From contig LDJE01103508.1 of the NCBI GenBank assembly GCA_001021135.1, positions 1 through 22,672 of the forward strand: a DNA stretch of 22,672 bases, in the 5' to 3' direction. Positions 1 through 8,480 of the stretch are shown piece by piece. A model generated the notes under the pieces. The model did not search any database. It was not told the origin of the DNA and saw nothing but the letters and a program-made list of their open reading frames with translations. Position 1 is the first letter of the stretch. Each line of letters begins with the position of its first letter. The stretch is from Selaginella kraussiana (Eukaryota > Streptophyta > Lycopodiopsida > Selaginellales > Selaginellaceae). The position numbers and the translations under genes were made by a program.

Positions 1-340
1 GGAATATTCCACAGAATATTCCAAGGACGGAATATGCTCTGGCATCGGGGTGATTTCATCACAAAGGTAACTACTTCTATTTTAAAATGTTTTAACTAGT
101 TTTGTCTTACAGTTTCAAGTGACAATGCTCAACAATTTATTCTCGAGGTGGCCATGTTTTGAAGCTACTCCCCAATCCTAGTAAGCTAGTAGTGTTTTAG
201 TTTCAACTCAACTTTTCAATGATCATTGTTTCAGAGCATGGCGAGCATGTAGCTCAATGGATGAGGAACTTTGACGTCCAGATCTTTGCAGCAACCAAAG
301 CATACAAGCGCTCATCTGACAAACTTGGCATTGCAACTAC
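1..340. other. Left edge, no supported gene
   Basis: I see no convincing gene here. The first 66 bases form an open frame ending at a GTAAC donor-like site, and bases 235-340 are open in one plus frame after a TTTCAG, but the two do not join in phase and neither matches a family I know. The first 22 bases hold two copies of GAATATTCC separated by CACA, and GAATATTC occurs again near 2586 and 2630. The right limit is blurred, because the chromovirus fragment that follows fades out between about 320 and 365. Confidence 0.5.
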
Positions 341-399
341 AGCGCTGGAGGGTACTCTTAAGCAGATCACCAAGATCAAGGATTTTACAAACAATTTCA

Positions 400-1490
400 A
401 CTTCTGTTCTCCCCCGATCATGATCAGTAGTGGTGGAGGCGTGACACGACCTGACTCGATGGGCGCCTGGTACGGCTCAAGGAGGGATGTGTAGAAAACC
501 GGGTGCAAGCGCAAGGAGGCCGGTAGCTCCAAATGACAAGTGACCGGAGCTGATAGTCAAGCTTATCGCACGGTTGAGTGGCTGGCCAATGGTGACGAAG
601 GAGCCATACCTTTTGTCTGGGTTGGAACTCCGGTGCCGACTCATAGAAGCGATCGGTATGGCGGTGGAAGTTCTCCCTTGGCCGCTGCAAATGGTGGTGC
701 ACATTGTCGTGCAATGCCCGCAAAACCTGTACTCGGTCTGCAGCGGCAAGGCTTGGCAACGCGGTCACCGAAACAAAGTACGACCACCGAGGAACAATCA
801 ATGTGAGCACAAAAAAAAGGAGCTTGCCCGATGGTTGCATGGTCCGAGTTGTTGTATGCAAACTCCATGGAAGAGAGCAGGTCGACCTAGTCATCCTAAT
901 GGTGCGAAATGAAGTAGTGGAGGTACTGCTCGAGAGTCTAGATCATACGCTCGGTCTGTTCGTCGGTCTTGGGGTGATGCAATGTGGAGATTTTTCCTTG
1001 AAAACTATGCAGTGACATCATTGCTTGCCAAAACCTGGAGATGAATTGTGCCCTACAGTCGCTGATCATCTTATTAGAAAGGTCGTGGAGTCGGAACACC
1101 TCTCGATACACCATTGTAGCAACATCTGCCCCAGTCGCGGTCTTGCGAAAATGAATGAAATGCACCATCTTTGAGAATCTGTCCACAATGACAAGAATGG
1201 CGTCAAAACCACTAGAAACTGGAAGATCAGTCAGGAAATCCATGGTGATCAAAGCACAGGGCCGGTCAACCATAGGAAGACGCTGCACAAGACTGAAAGG
1301 TGGGTGGTTTGGGAGCTTGGACCGCTGGCGCATGTCACAGGAGTGCAAGAATCCTTGGACATACTCCCGCATCCTCGGCCACCAGAAAAGGTGCTGGACG
1401 AGAGCAAGCATCTTTCACACGTCAAAATGACCCGATGCCTTGGAATCGTGGCACTCCTGCACCACCCAAAGCAGGCAAACACCTGCAGGA
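400..1490 (-). pseudogene. Integrase region of element 1 (fossil)
   Basis: Minus-strand frames here resemble a Ty3/gypsy integrase: an N-terminal zinc-binding region, then a core domain with segments such as TMDFLTDLPVSSGFDAI and VDRFSKMVHFI, then the C-terminal region with HPVFYTSLLEPYQAPI just before the chromodomain start. It is a decayed copy. Element 2's integrase is the closest relative in the window. Confidence 0.85.
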
Positions 1491-1799
1491 ACATAGAGCC
1501 TAGAGCCATGGTATAGCAGCCCCTGGAAATGTTGAAATTCCTCACAGATACCAACATCAGCTCGCAGGACCTCTACAAGAAAGGGGTTCATTGTTTGAGC
1601 TTTGCAGACGGATTGGAGAGGACTGTCATCAAGCGGTGCTGTGTACCATTCAGTGACCATCACCTGGAAGGCAGGTGGGTCAAGGAGTGCCTGGCGCTAG
1701 TCATCAAGTGTTGGCTCTACTAGTTCCGGAGCAAGCTGGCTGTGCCTGGAGAGTGCATCCGCTTTCCTGTAATGCTTTACAGGGCGGTAGATGATGACA

Positions 1800-2545
1800 A
1801 AGTGGAAACGAGATAGCAATAGTGACCAGCGGGCTAGTCAATAGTTGAGAACCCATGCCCTGGACCAATACTAAAGGTTCTTGTGATTGTTGTAGACCTT
1901 AGTCACGTGCAAAGAACCCTCCAAGAAACGACGCCGCTCCTCAAATGCATCAACAATTGATAGCAGTTCCATTTGTAGATGTCATAGTTGATCACCATTG
2001 CTGTGAACTTGCACGAATGGAAGGTGACCAGATGGAAAATTTTTTTTTTAGTTTTCTGGGAGAGCACCACTCCAATGGCAAAGTCAGAAGCGTCCATCTC
2101 CATCACGTATATTATAATCGGGTAAGGACGTGCAAGGATCGGGGTAGTCGTGAAGGCCTTTTTTAGAGTCTGGAATGCCTGGTCCGCCTCAACACCCCAG
2201 TGGAAGAAAACCGGCTTGACGGTCAGCTTCGTGAGCAGTAGAGCAGTCTTGGAGACGTTCTTTTACAAGCGCTTGTAAAGTTGGTGAAACTTAGGAAACA
2301 CAGCACATCCCACACGTAGCTCGGTCAACTCAAATCAAAGACCATCTGCACCTTTTGGGGATCCATCTTCACACCCTCAGGAGAGATGAAGTAGCCCGTG
2401 AACTCCACCTTGGTCTAGTCAAACGAGCGCTTCTCTAGCTTGGCGTAGAGTCCATGCTATCGAAGCTTCTCCAGGACCAGCCACACATGGCAGTTATGCT
2501 CTTTTGTCTGCGAAAAGATCAGAATGTCATCAAGATAGATAAGAG
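1800..2545 (-). pseudogene. Reverse transcriptase end and RNase H of element 1 (fossil)
   Basis: On the minus strand the stretch reads as the thumb/connection part of a Ty3/gypsy reverse transcriptase followed by RNase H (a METDASDF-like start appears here as MEMDASDFAIGVVLSQ). It aligns with 11359-12000 of element 2. The right limit is a sharp loss of similarity near 2545, inside the reverse transcriptase. Confidence 0.8.
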
Positions 2546-2721
2546 CCAATTTTCATTAAAATGAGAAAATTTTCAATCCCACATAGAATATTCAATTTAC
2601 TTAATTAAGGATTTGCTAATCTTTGATAGAATATTCAAAGTCTTGTGTGGTATATTCTACTAGTCTAACGTAGTTCTGACAAGAAATTTTATAACATTCT
2701 GACCATCGTGCGGCTGCGCAC
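2546..2721. other. AT-rich gap
   Basis: This is an AT-rich stretch between the chromovirus fragment and the next coding-like block. It contains two GAATATTC motifs, the second inside the near-palindrome CTTTGATAGAATATTCAAAG around 2620-2640. No gene was seen. Confidence 0.4.
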
Positions 2722-3069
2722 TCAAACTTCACTAGTTTTACAAGAAGTTTTGTTTTTTTCCATGGCATGACGTAAAACATTTTGTCCTAAGAAACTTTCA
2801 AAAGGAGGGTAAGAGCAATGTTTCCCCTTTGGTGGAGGATCCCCTGCATCCCCTTTGGTCTCTTCGAAATGATTCTCATGTGAACAGGAAGGTGACGACA
2901 TGCGAGCGTAGTACCTAGGTGAAGAGACTTTGTCCTCCACTTGTTGTTCCATTTAAGATGGTTCCTCTATCTCCTCCTTCCACACTTGGTTCATCCTTTC
3001 CTTCTTGAGACCCACCAAGCGCTGCTCCTCCTCTTTCTCCCTTTGTTCCTGCTCCAGGAGTTTCTGAAA
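2722..3069 (-). pseudogene. Charged, coiled-coil-like coding remnant
   Basis: On the minus strand a frame of 116 codons starts with a strongly charged stretch (FQKLLEQEQREKEEEQRL), typical of a coiled coil. It continues into a Ser/Pro-rich part (SSPRYYARMSSPSCSHEN) and ends at a stop. One TAA interrupts it just before the Met of MEQQVEDK; CAA to TAA would explain this stop. Just upstream, 3070-3140 follows an acceptor-like TTTTATCCAG and reads ATGKNFLTRQSARLLNKER in a different phase, so it may be an exon of the same gene. I do not recognise the protein. It lies on the same strand as the larger decayed gene at 8480-5465 and could be a far-downstream or duplicated part of that family. Confidence 0.35.
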
Positions 3070-3349
3070 CCCTTCACCTCTCCTTGTTAAGGAGTCTAGC
3101 ACTCTGGCGGGTCAGGAAATTCTTACCAGTGGCCTGGATAAAAGGAGGAAAAGAGATGAGAGCAAGTGGGGAGAGCGTTTAAAGATTAACACGTCCTGTT
3201 TCATCCTGTGAAACATGAAGTCCTCGAGGTTGTACTCGATGTACTTTAACAGACTACTAGAGCCGGTTTCGCTATGCCCCATCAAACACCACTACAAGTA
3301 GGGTAGGAGCACGGTCAAGGCTGAGCATAAAGGAGAAGAACCTACCTCA

Positions 3350-3480
3350 GACTCCTTTGCATCCATTGTCAAAGAAGAAATGAAAAACCCTACACCCAAA
3401 CCGTTCCTCTTATACTCTAGTAGACGAATAGGTGCCCAGCATGTGAAACCTGACAGGCACTTAGTCCGAGACAGCTAGTG
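3350..3480 (-). repeat. Reiterated exon-like block, copy 1
   Basis: The minus strand reads RLLEYKRNGLGVGFFISS, then an acidic MDAKESE segment, then a Gly/Ser segment. Two other places in the window (4620-4780 and 5040-5246) carry the same order: a LEYIRI/FEYIRI-like start, a Val-Gly/Val-Glu-Phe-Phe stretch, and an E/K-G-rich end. At the DNA level the shared core is ATGAAAAACCCTACA..GTACTC on the plus strand. This is the most diverged of the three copies. Confidence 0.5.
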
Positions 3481-3559
3481 CATCCTACTCTGGATAATTC
3501 AGGGATGAAGCAAGGGATGATGAAAAGCCCCCCGAAATCCTACAAAAGAACACCAGACT

Positions 3560-3620
3560 CTGATATCAATGAGCGATCACGTAATGCTGGGAACATTACG
3601 TGACCCCTCGTTGATATCAG
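3560..3620. repeat. Inverted repeat, 27-bp arms, 7-base loop
   Basis: The left arm is 3560-3586 and the right arm 3594-3620, separated by CTGGGAA. The arms match at 24 of 27 positions (outer end CTGATATCAA, inner end TCACGTAATG). Each arm, read outward from the loop, resembles the intron/exon edge near 7391-7440 (minus strand), where CTCATTG..TTTTATAG is followed by GATTTTGAGGAGCT. The hairpin is therefore best explained as two head-to-head copies of that edge: a minus-strand copy reading GATTTCGGGGGGCTTTTC and a plus-strand copy reading GAATTTGAGGAGCTTTTG. Confidence 0.7.
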
Positions 3621-3833
3621 CGTTTGATGTTTTTTAGCAGGAATTTGAGGAGCTTTTGATCATCATTCTCTTAATCATCTCTTGATCTGAAGCATCTTTG
3701 TCTTGTTCACCTGTGCCTAAGTCTTTCAGATCAAGCCATGTCTTTTATGTGAGAGTAAACTTCAATCTCTCAAAAAGAAAAGATCGAGATCTCACTGAGT
3801 TGGCTTTGTGGGCATCAAGGTTGTTGTTGTGAA

Positions 3834-3936
3834 GACACATTCCCTGAAATGGCTACATCAGGCTGTTAGAGGACTCACACGGCCGTGTGATGCAAAAAGT
3901 CATCAGAACTCAAGGGAGATAGCCACATACCTTTGC
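3834..3936. repeat. Dispersed repeat R1, copy 1
   Basis: This begins GACACATTCCCTGAAATGG and ends CATACCTTTG. A second copy at 4362-4463 is about 80 percent identical over its length, and a weaker third lies at 4855-4923. On the minus strand each copy starts like an intron, GTATGT after an AAG. The CATCACACGGCCG motif inside also occurs in the intron of the decayed gene at 7392-7473, so these copies look like duplicated intron sequence. Confidence 0.7.
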
Positions 3937-4361
3937 ATCACCTTCCTATTCAATCTGTTCAATTTTCTGCGTCATCGTGATGCTGCTGAAGCTCGTTGTG
4001 CAATTACGAGATCCAGTCTTGCAATAGGGCAACAAGAGCAGGTCACAAAGGAGCAGACATGTCAGAGTCATGTGGACTCGAATCCCCCACAGTTTGTGTA
4101 CAAATGACTCTACCATACCTGCTGTCCTGTGGCTCGTTCTAGTTCCCCCTCGAAGGATTGAAAGTCATAACTACGCAATGAGCTTGAGCTGCCTCACGAT
4201 GACGCAGAAAAGTGAACGGTTTGAATACCTCCACATATTGTAGGCAGTTGACATGTTCGACACTGTTAACGTTTTTGCAGTGGTGCCAAAATGTTTACTG
4301 AAAAAGCCAATACATGTCTGTCATCTGGTTAAACGACTTGCACTGCTGTGCGATGGAATAT

Positions 4362-4463
4362 GACACATTCCCTGAAATGGCTACATTATGCTGTTAGAGG
4401 AATCGCGCGCCCGTGTGATGCAAATCCTCATCAAAACTTGATGGAGAAAGCCTACATACCTTG
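4362..4463. repeat. Dispersed repeat R1, copy 2
   Basis: This shares GACACATTCCCTGAAATGG, GCTGTTAGAGGA and CCGTGTGATGCAAA with copy 1 at 3834-3936, in the same order and spacing. On the minus strand its start is the donor of the exon-like segment that ends at 4460. Confidence 0.7.
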
Positions 4464-4780
4464 TTTACATAGAGATGCCATGTGACCTCTGACAGGTAAA
4501 ATGTGTCAAAGCCGGCACGTGCTATGTCATCACCTAGGTACGTTAGAGGCACCATGTGCCTAGTCTTTGAACAGCTTGTTGGAGCTGGCTCCAACATGCC
4601 CTAGTCCTATTGGAGTGGTCGGGCTCTTTGTCTGGAACCTACCTTGGAACCCTTCACCTCCATCACCAATGAAAAATGAAACCCTACAACGTTACCGATC
4701 CTTATGTACTCAAAGCAGACGAATGGGTAGTGGACATATGGAATCTGACATGTGCTAGATTCAAGATAGGCACAACCGGC
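4460..4780 (-). pseudogene. Reiterated exon-like block, copy 2
   Basis: The minus-strand frame starts QIPYVHYPFVCFEYIRIGNV, runs through VMEVKGSK and a segment MLEPAPTSCSKTRHM, and ends FDTFYLSEVTWHLYVNK at 4460, followed by a good donor, GTATGT. Two TAG codons lie between KGSK and MLEP. Copy 3 (4919-5246) ends the same way (DTLHLSESTWHSYENK, then GTATGT). The shared protein ends and donors suggest real ancestral exons. The protein is unrecognised. Confidence 0.45.
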
Positions 4781-4854
4781 TTTGCGGGCTCAGGTCACAA
4801 TTGCACCGACATGATCACTGAAATAGCGAATAATGTATGTCACCTCGCTAGACA

Positions 4855-4923
4855 ACTTGCACGGCCATGTAATATAATATGAGAACTAAAGAGAACTCGA
4901 GAAAGTTGGTCTACATACCTTAT
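4855..4923. repeat. Dispersed repeat R1, copy 3 (weak)
   Basis: This copy is diverged and partial (TTGCACGGCCATGTAAT..TCTACATACCTTA), in the same relative place next to block copy 3 that copy 2 of R1 holds beside block copy 2. Confidence 0.45.
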
Positions 4924-5246
4924 TTTCATAAGAATGCCACGTGGACTCTGACAGATGCAATGTGTCAGATATGGTAAGTGCTATACAGCGCATGACCGAT
5001 CTTGAACGGCTTGATGGAGCCAGCTCAAAGATGACCTAGTCATGACCGAGAGCTGCTAGTAAACCTTCCTGAGAACCCTTCGCCTCCTTCAAAGATGAAA
5101 ATGAAAAACTCTACAACCTTACTGATCCTTATGTACTCAAGCATATCCAAATGGGAAGAGGACATATGGCATTTGACAAACACTTGCTTCGAGACAGGCG
5201 TTGCCTTGTCAGCAAGGCCGAAAAGATCAAAAGACAAGTTCGACAC
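4919..5246 (-). pseudogene. Reiterated exon-like block, copy 3
   Basis: The minus strand reads MSNLSFDLFGLADKATPVSK, then LEYIRISKVVEFFIFIFEGG, then a Gly/Ser end, and in a second frame FELAPSSRSRSV and DTLHLSESTWHSYENK, ending at 4919 before GTATGT. It is about 420 bp from copy 2, head to tail. The frame changes part way through and stops are present, so it is not a working gene. The protein is unrecognised. Confidence 0.45.
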
Positions 5247-5287
5247 ACTAGGTGTTTAGAGTACTTGAACTCTAAAGTACACACTAG
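5247..5287. repeat. Short imperfect inverted repeat
   Basis: CACTAGGTGTTTAGAGT and ACTCTAAAGTACACACTAG face each other across about 7 bases, with a 3-base length difference between the arms. It could form a small hairpin. It sits just beyond block copy 3 and may mark an old insertion edge. Confidence 0.4.
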
Positions 5288-5464
5288 GGAAAGTGAACTT
5301 TCAGATGACGGGCTCCATAATAGTTAGAAAAAGGGGATGGTTGAGCAGTTGCGCGATGCTATGGGGGAAGGGATACATCGTAAAATGAATTGCGTTTTCT
5401 AGTGGAAAGATGCACAGAGAACTTAACCATCGCTTAGAGAAAGATCTTTGGAAGCATGCACCTA
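5288..5464. other. Gap with no gene seen
   Basis: This stretch lies between the reiterated blocks and the end of the long decayed gene. Some frames are open for short distances on the minus strand, but none continues the neighbouring proteins and no motif was seen. Confidence 0.3.
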
Positions 5465-6058
5465 TCAAACAATAGAATCGTACTGCTTTATTTCTCTGTT
5501 CGGTTCGTGCACTACTGACTTCGCCAACTCTTCTGGTACACAATGAGATTCATCGTGGTCTTCAGGCTGTGCTTATGATTCTACCTCCCCTTCAGGATTG
5601 GGCTCGGTGTCAGCAAGGACTATGTGCTCGGCTTCCAGCTATGTTTCAGACTCCACTACAGTCTCAGCCTCCTCCACATGCTTTATAGAGAGCGTAGTGG
5701 TTGTCTCCGGTCGTTCAGGTCTTAACGTCTCAGAAGGGTCTGACATTGTCTTGCTTTTGAAGCCTTGAAAGAAAGAAGAAATCTCTCTAAAGTGAAAGCT
5801 CGGGTTTAATGGGAAAGTGCCTTCATTGTCGGTTGCGCTCTTCTTTCCCTTCTTTTGCGTCACTCCCGGAATCGCACTCCCAACCTTCTTCTTTCCCACT
5901 ATGTCCTCCTTTTTCATGGGAGCATGCTCTTTTACACTAGTCTTGGTCGTCAGTTCCACTGGAGGCGAGTCATCCGAGAGGACATGGTAGAGTTCCTGAG
6001 CTTTGTCCTTGAGAGCAAGGATGGGCTGTGCTTGGACCGGTCCACCATCATTGAACAC
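5465..6058 (-). pseudogene. Decayed gene, acidic low-complexity tail
   Basis: This is 198 codons in one frame, rich in Glu, Thr, Ser, Pro and Lys and likely disordered: SDDSPPVELTTKTSVKEHAP, a basic patch (VTQKKGKKSA), ERPETTTTLSIKHVEEAETV, then EHIVLADTEPNPEGEVES. Two stops (TAG, TAA) lie inside and a double stop (TGA TAG) ends it at 5465. It begins without an ATG and lies in a different frame from the segment before it, so a frame change or a lost intron separates them. Confidence 0.45.
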
Positions 6059-6069
6059 TGAATTGCATT

Positions 6070-6795
6070 CTAAACTTCTGATGCATTGGTCTCTTGCACA
6101 TCATCACCATCATCTTGGAGCATCTCTGTCATGAACTTCTTCATTGGGTATCCGAAAATGTCTAGGGGTTCACTTGATGATGGACACCCTTCGATATTCA
6201 ACTCATGGAGGAAAGATGTCTTGTGAATGCAGTTTTTCATCTCCTCAACCCCCTCCTCCAGAAGAAGAACCCCTTTGAGATTCCTAAAAATCCCAACCTA
6301 CAACACCCTTTTACAAATATACGCCAGCCAGTACTCATCCTACCCGAGTGAGCCGAACAACTTGTCAATGGACTTCACCGACACATCCCCAGGAAAACTC
6401 CCAATTTTGTTTTCATCCCATCCATCAGGAACATCATTTTTACCTGTACGATCCATGTGCATAAGGACGTCCACAGTCTTCGGTGTCTTCGTTCCAATGT
6501 TGACATGGGCAACAAGGTACTTGACCTGCACCTGATTGGAACTTGCTATTGTACCATACCTTGGAAACATGAACTCCAAGGTCTTGAACACCTTCAGTAA
6601 TGTCGCACTAATTCCTATCGGGAAGAAGATGACGATCCGGCAGGTGGATAGGACAATGTGTTTCACCCTGCGGAGAAGTGACATGATAGCCGACTCATTC
6701 CATGACTCATCATCTCACAGATCCAGGAGACACAAGGAGATCTGTCTCTTTTCAGAGGCCAGTCTTGACAACCAGGAATCGTCTTGACTCAACAT
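6070..6795 (-). pseudogene. Decayed gene, possible methyltransferase-like domain
   Basis: This is 242 codons in one frame with three internal stops (TGA, TAG, TAG). Visible features in order: RVKHIVLSTCRIVIFFPIGI (a hydrophobic strand), KTVDVLMHMDRTGKNDVPDG, GWDENKIGSFPGDVSVKSID, a hydrophobic strand (EYWLAYICKRVL), then GVLLLEEGVEEMKNCIHKTS. A Phe-Pro-Gly segment, then a hydrophobic strand, then a strand ending in acidic residues is the order seen at the C-terminal half of some DNA methyltransferases, where FPGP-like motif X precedes motif I. The Gly-rich loop of motif I is not preserved, so this is a weak inference. The segment ends in an acidic tail (LQDDGDDVQETNASEV). Confidence 0.35.
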
Positions 6796-6830
6796 CTCAT
6801 AAACACGAAAGGTGAGTCATCAGCAGGTAC

Positions 6831-7391
6831 CTTGTTCCCCTGGAGCCTCTGAGTTAGCTGGTTCTTGAAGAATTGTGGAAGTGGACCTGCCTTCTTGTTC
6901 TTGTACTCATCGAGTAGACCGTATGACAGCTGTAACTCCCTTAAAAATTCCTTCTTGGACATGTCGGTGAAGATCTCGTCAATCTTCTTAGCCTCGTCGA
7001 GTAGCTTCAGTGAGAGAATAGTATGATCTCTCTTAGCGAGGGCCGTCTTCTGTAGCACGGTAAGACAGGATGACTTTCCGGATCTCACCCAGACACACTA
7101 GCCCGCCAAGATCTTGTCCACCACAAGTTCAAGGTCATCTTCATCAAGTGATCTAAGGCATCTAAGCTGGTTGATTTTGATGTCATAGTCTCTTTGCCTC
7201 CTCTTCTCGACATTCCTCTTCTTCGTCGGTGATTGCTATTTCTCCACTGTCAAACGTGCAAGTTCACGTCGTTCGTTGAGCTCGAAAATCTTTTGCCATT
7301 TTTTCCAAACACCTTCCTTTGCAAAAAACAGTCTGTGCAAGCAGCTGTGCTCGGCACGATCAAAGATGATGGTCATGAGCTCCTCAAAATC
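6831..7391 (-). pseudogene. Decayed gene, helical charged segment
   Basis: This is 187 codons in one frame, starting right after the acceptor TTTTATAG with DFEELMTIIFDRAEHSCLHR. It continues through WKKWQKIFELNERRELARL, a basic run (TKKRNVEKRRQRDYDIK), LDEDDLELVVDKILAG, and VRSGKSSCLTVLQKTALAKR, and ends near FFKNQLTQRLQGNK. VRSGKSSC faintly recalls a P-loop (GxxGKS/T) but lacks the first Gly, so I do not call an ATPase. Two TAG stops lie inside. The segment is mostly helix-forming and rich in Lys and Glu. Confidence 0.5.
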
Positions 7392-7473
7392 CTATAAAAC
7401 CCCATTAGCCGTTGAAAACAATGAGCGGCCGTGTGATGTGAAGACCATTGCGTGGTCGGGCGAAGCTTTGTAC

Positions 7474-7716
7474 CTTCCATTGCGTAGAGTGAGGAGTTCC
7501 CTGATTGCCCTTCTTTGGGCTATTTTTGGAGAGCCAGTAGGACCTTGCATGCTCCAACCTTTTCTAGAATGGAGTCTCACAGCGTTGGATCTCCCGAGAG
7601 TTGTTCACCTTTGAAAGCTTCAAGATCTCCATTATCCTTAAGGCAACTCCGTTGATGAGAAACACCCTCTTGTTGTAGAGTGTGTCCTGCACATCCTTGT
7701 GTGTACCAACTCTTCT
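7474..7716 (-). pseudogene. Decayed gene, segment 3
   Basis: The frame reads VGTHKDVQDTLYNKRVFLIN, then GVALRIMEILKLSKVNNSRE, and ends at a donor AAG|GTACAA at 7474. One TAG lies after RCETPF. The continuous hydrophobic/charged pattern and the good donor support an exon. The family is unknown. Confidence 0.45.
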
Positions 7717-7717
7717 C

Positions 7718-7912
7718 CTATGTGACTATCTCCTGAATTGCCTTTATCGAATGTGCAGCCGAGATGATGAATGCCTTATACTCCAACTCATGTTTTTTTA
7801 TCTTTGCTTTAGTTATCAGGAACACAAGATTGCTCTCATCACCGATGAAGGGGATTGCGTGTGCTGCATCCAACATGCATGGTTGGTTTTGGATAGTGTC
7901 TCTCAGCATCAT
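7718..7912 (-). pseudogene. Decayed gene, segment 2
   Basis: A 64-codon open frame reads AIPFIGDESNLVFLITKAKI, then KHELEYKAFIISAAHSIKAI. Alternating hydrophobic and charged residues suggest a folded domain. It overlaps the end of the preceding segment in another frame, which means either an intron at 7994 to about 7912 or a change of frame. No family was recognised. Confidence 0.4.
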
Positions 7913-8480
7913 CTTTCACTTCTTTGTCAGCACCCTTTGCTTGAACTTGTTGTCCACAACCAGTCTCGATATTAAAATAATGGCGTACCTCAGCCCCAAT
8001 AGAGATATCATTGTCGAGACACGCCATATCGTTTCCTAGAGATTCCTTCGTCTTCTTCCTGGATGAAGCTTCAGGCTGCTCGGCTGGAACCATGGAACCA
8101 TCCTTCTTCCTTTTTCACAGAGTTGATTTAGACGGCTTCGAGAGAACTAAAGTAGAATACTTCTTCCTCTTTCTGGATGTCGATGAAGGCTATTCCGCCT
8201 GAACCGCAGTCTTTGAAGAGTCACGATACCAGCCCATATCTTCGTCCGCACTTCTCTGCTTTAGTTCAAGGATCTTGGCCAATGTGACCTTCTCTCTGTT
8301 GAGAGTGTTGTGCCATAAATTTAGTGTCATAGACTGGCTTTCTGATGATCTGAATTCCCTAGCACTGGTGCAGCTGCCAAGGATTTTGCCAAGAGAATGC
8401 CCATTCCCGACCAACGAATCCTGGGCTTCCTTAGGGATGAAGTAGGCGGGATCCAGGCGGGATTATTTTCCTAACCCCAT
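7839..8480 (-). pseudogene. Decayed gene, N-terminal segment with basic clusters
   Basis: A frame of 214 codons starts at an ATG (8480-8478), reads LDPAYFIPKEAQDSLVGNGH early on, has basic clusters SRKRKKYS and KRKKDG that look like nuclear localisation signals, then a Ser/Lys-rich part (EQPEASSRKKTKESLGND). Three in-frame stops lie inside (TAA after MGLGK, TAG before PSSTSRKRKK, TGA before KRKKDG). A possible donor, GAG|GTACGC, near 7994 might end the exon earlier, in which case the last 50 codons are intron. The protein is unrecognised. Confidence 0.45.

Larger units (their letters stand above)
340..2545 (-). mobile_element. Truncated Ty3/gypsy chromovirus fragment (element 1)
   Basis: This is a fossil fragment of a Ty3/gypsy LTR retrotransposon read on the minus strand. 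In order from right to left it holds the end of the reverse transcriptase, RNase H, integrase and the beginning of a chromodomain. The same parts, in the same order and clearly similar at the DNA level, occur in element 2 (9107-14086), so both belong to one family. No LTR, gag or protease is visible, and both ends stop abruptly against unrelated DNA. It is broken in many places (I estimate ten or more breaks) and more decayed than element 2, so it is probably older. Confidence 0.9.
5465..8480 (-). pseudogene. Long decayed multi-exon gene, family not recognised
   Basis: Six minus-strand segments in a row read like parts of one large protein: 8480-7839, 7912-7718, 7716-7474, 7391-6831, 6795-6070 and 6058-5465. 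Each is open for 60-240 codons apart from scattered stops. The best intron is 7473-7392 (82 nt, AAG|GTACAA to TTTTATAG|GAT). The order is a Lys/Arg-rich N-terminal part with nuclear-signal-like clusters, then helical charged parts, then a hydrophobic alpha/beta-like domain, then an acidic, low-complexity tail. Nearly all stops are TAG, TGA or TAA that a single C-to-T or G-to-A change would make from Gln, Arg or Trp codons. At least two changes of frame are also needed, so this copy is dead. It may be a host gene or the coding part of a large DNA transposon. Confidence 0.6.

Noticed and set aside
1-22. Heat-shock-element-like GAATATTCCACAGAATATTCC
   Set aside because: The spacing between the TTC and GAA halves is 4 rather than 2 bases, and there is no gene start nearby.
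1-340. Two possible host exons (1-66 and 235-340, plus strand)
   Set aside because: The first ends in phase 0, but continuing in that phase after the TTTCAG gives an early stop. No family match, and the right part overlaps the fading chromodomain end of element 1.
3550-3575. Primer-binding site of a further LTR element (ACTCTGATATCA, near the complement of TGGTATCAGAGT)
   Set aside because: No LTR borders it, and the same bases are part of the inverted repeat explained above.
3560-3620. MicroRNA precursor
   Set aside because: The hairpin is explained by two inverted copies of a neighbouring intron/exon edge. The stem is short and there is no sign of a mature product.
6985-7090. P-loop ATPase (VRSGKSSC)
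   Set aside because: The first Gly of the Walker A motif is absent, and no Walker B or other ATPase motif was seen nearby.
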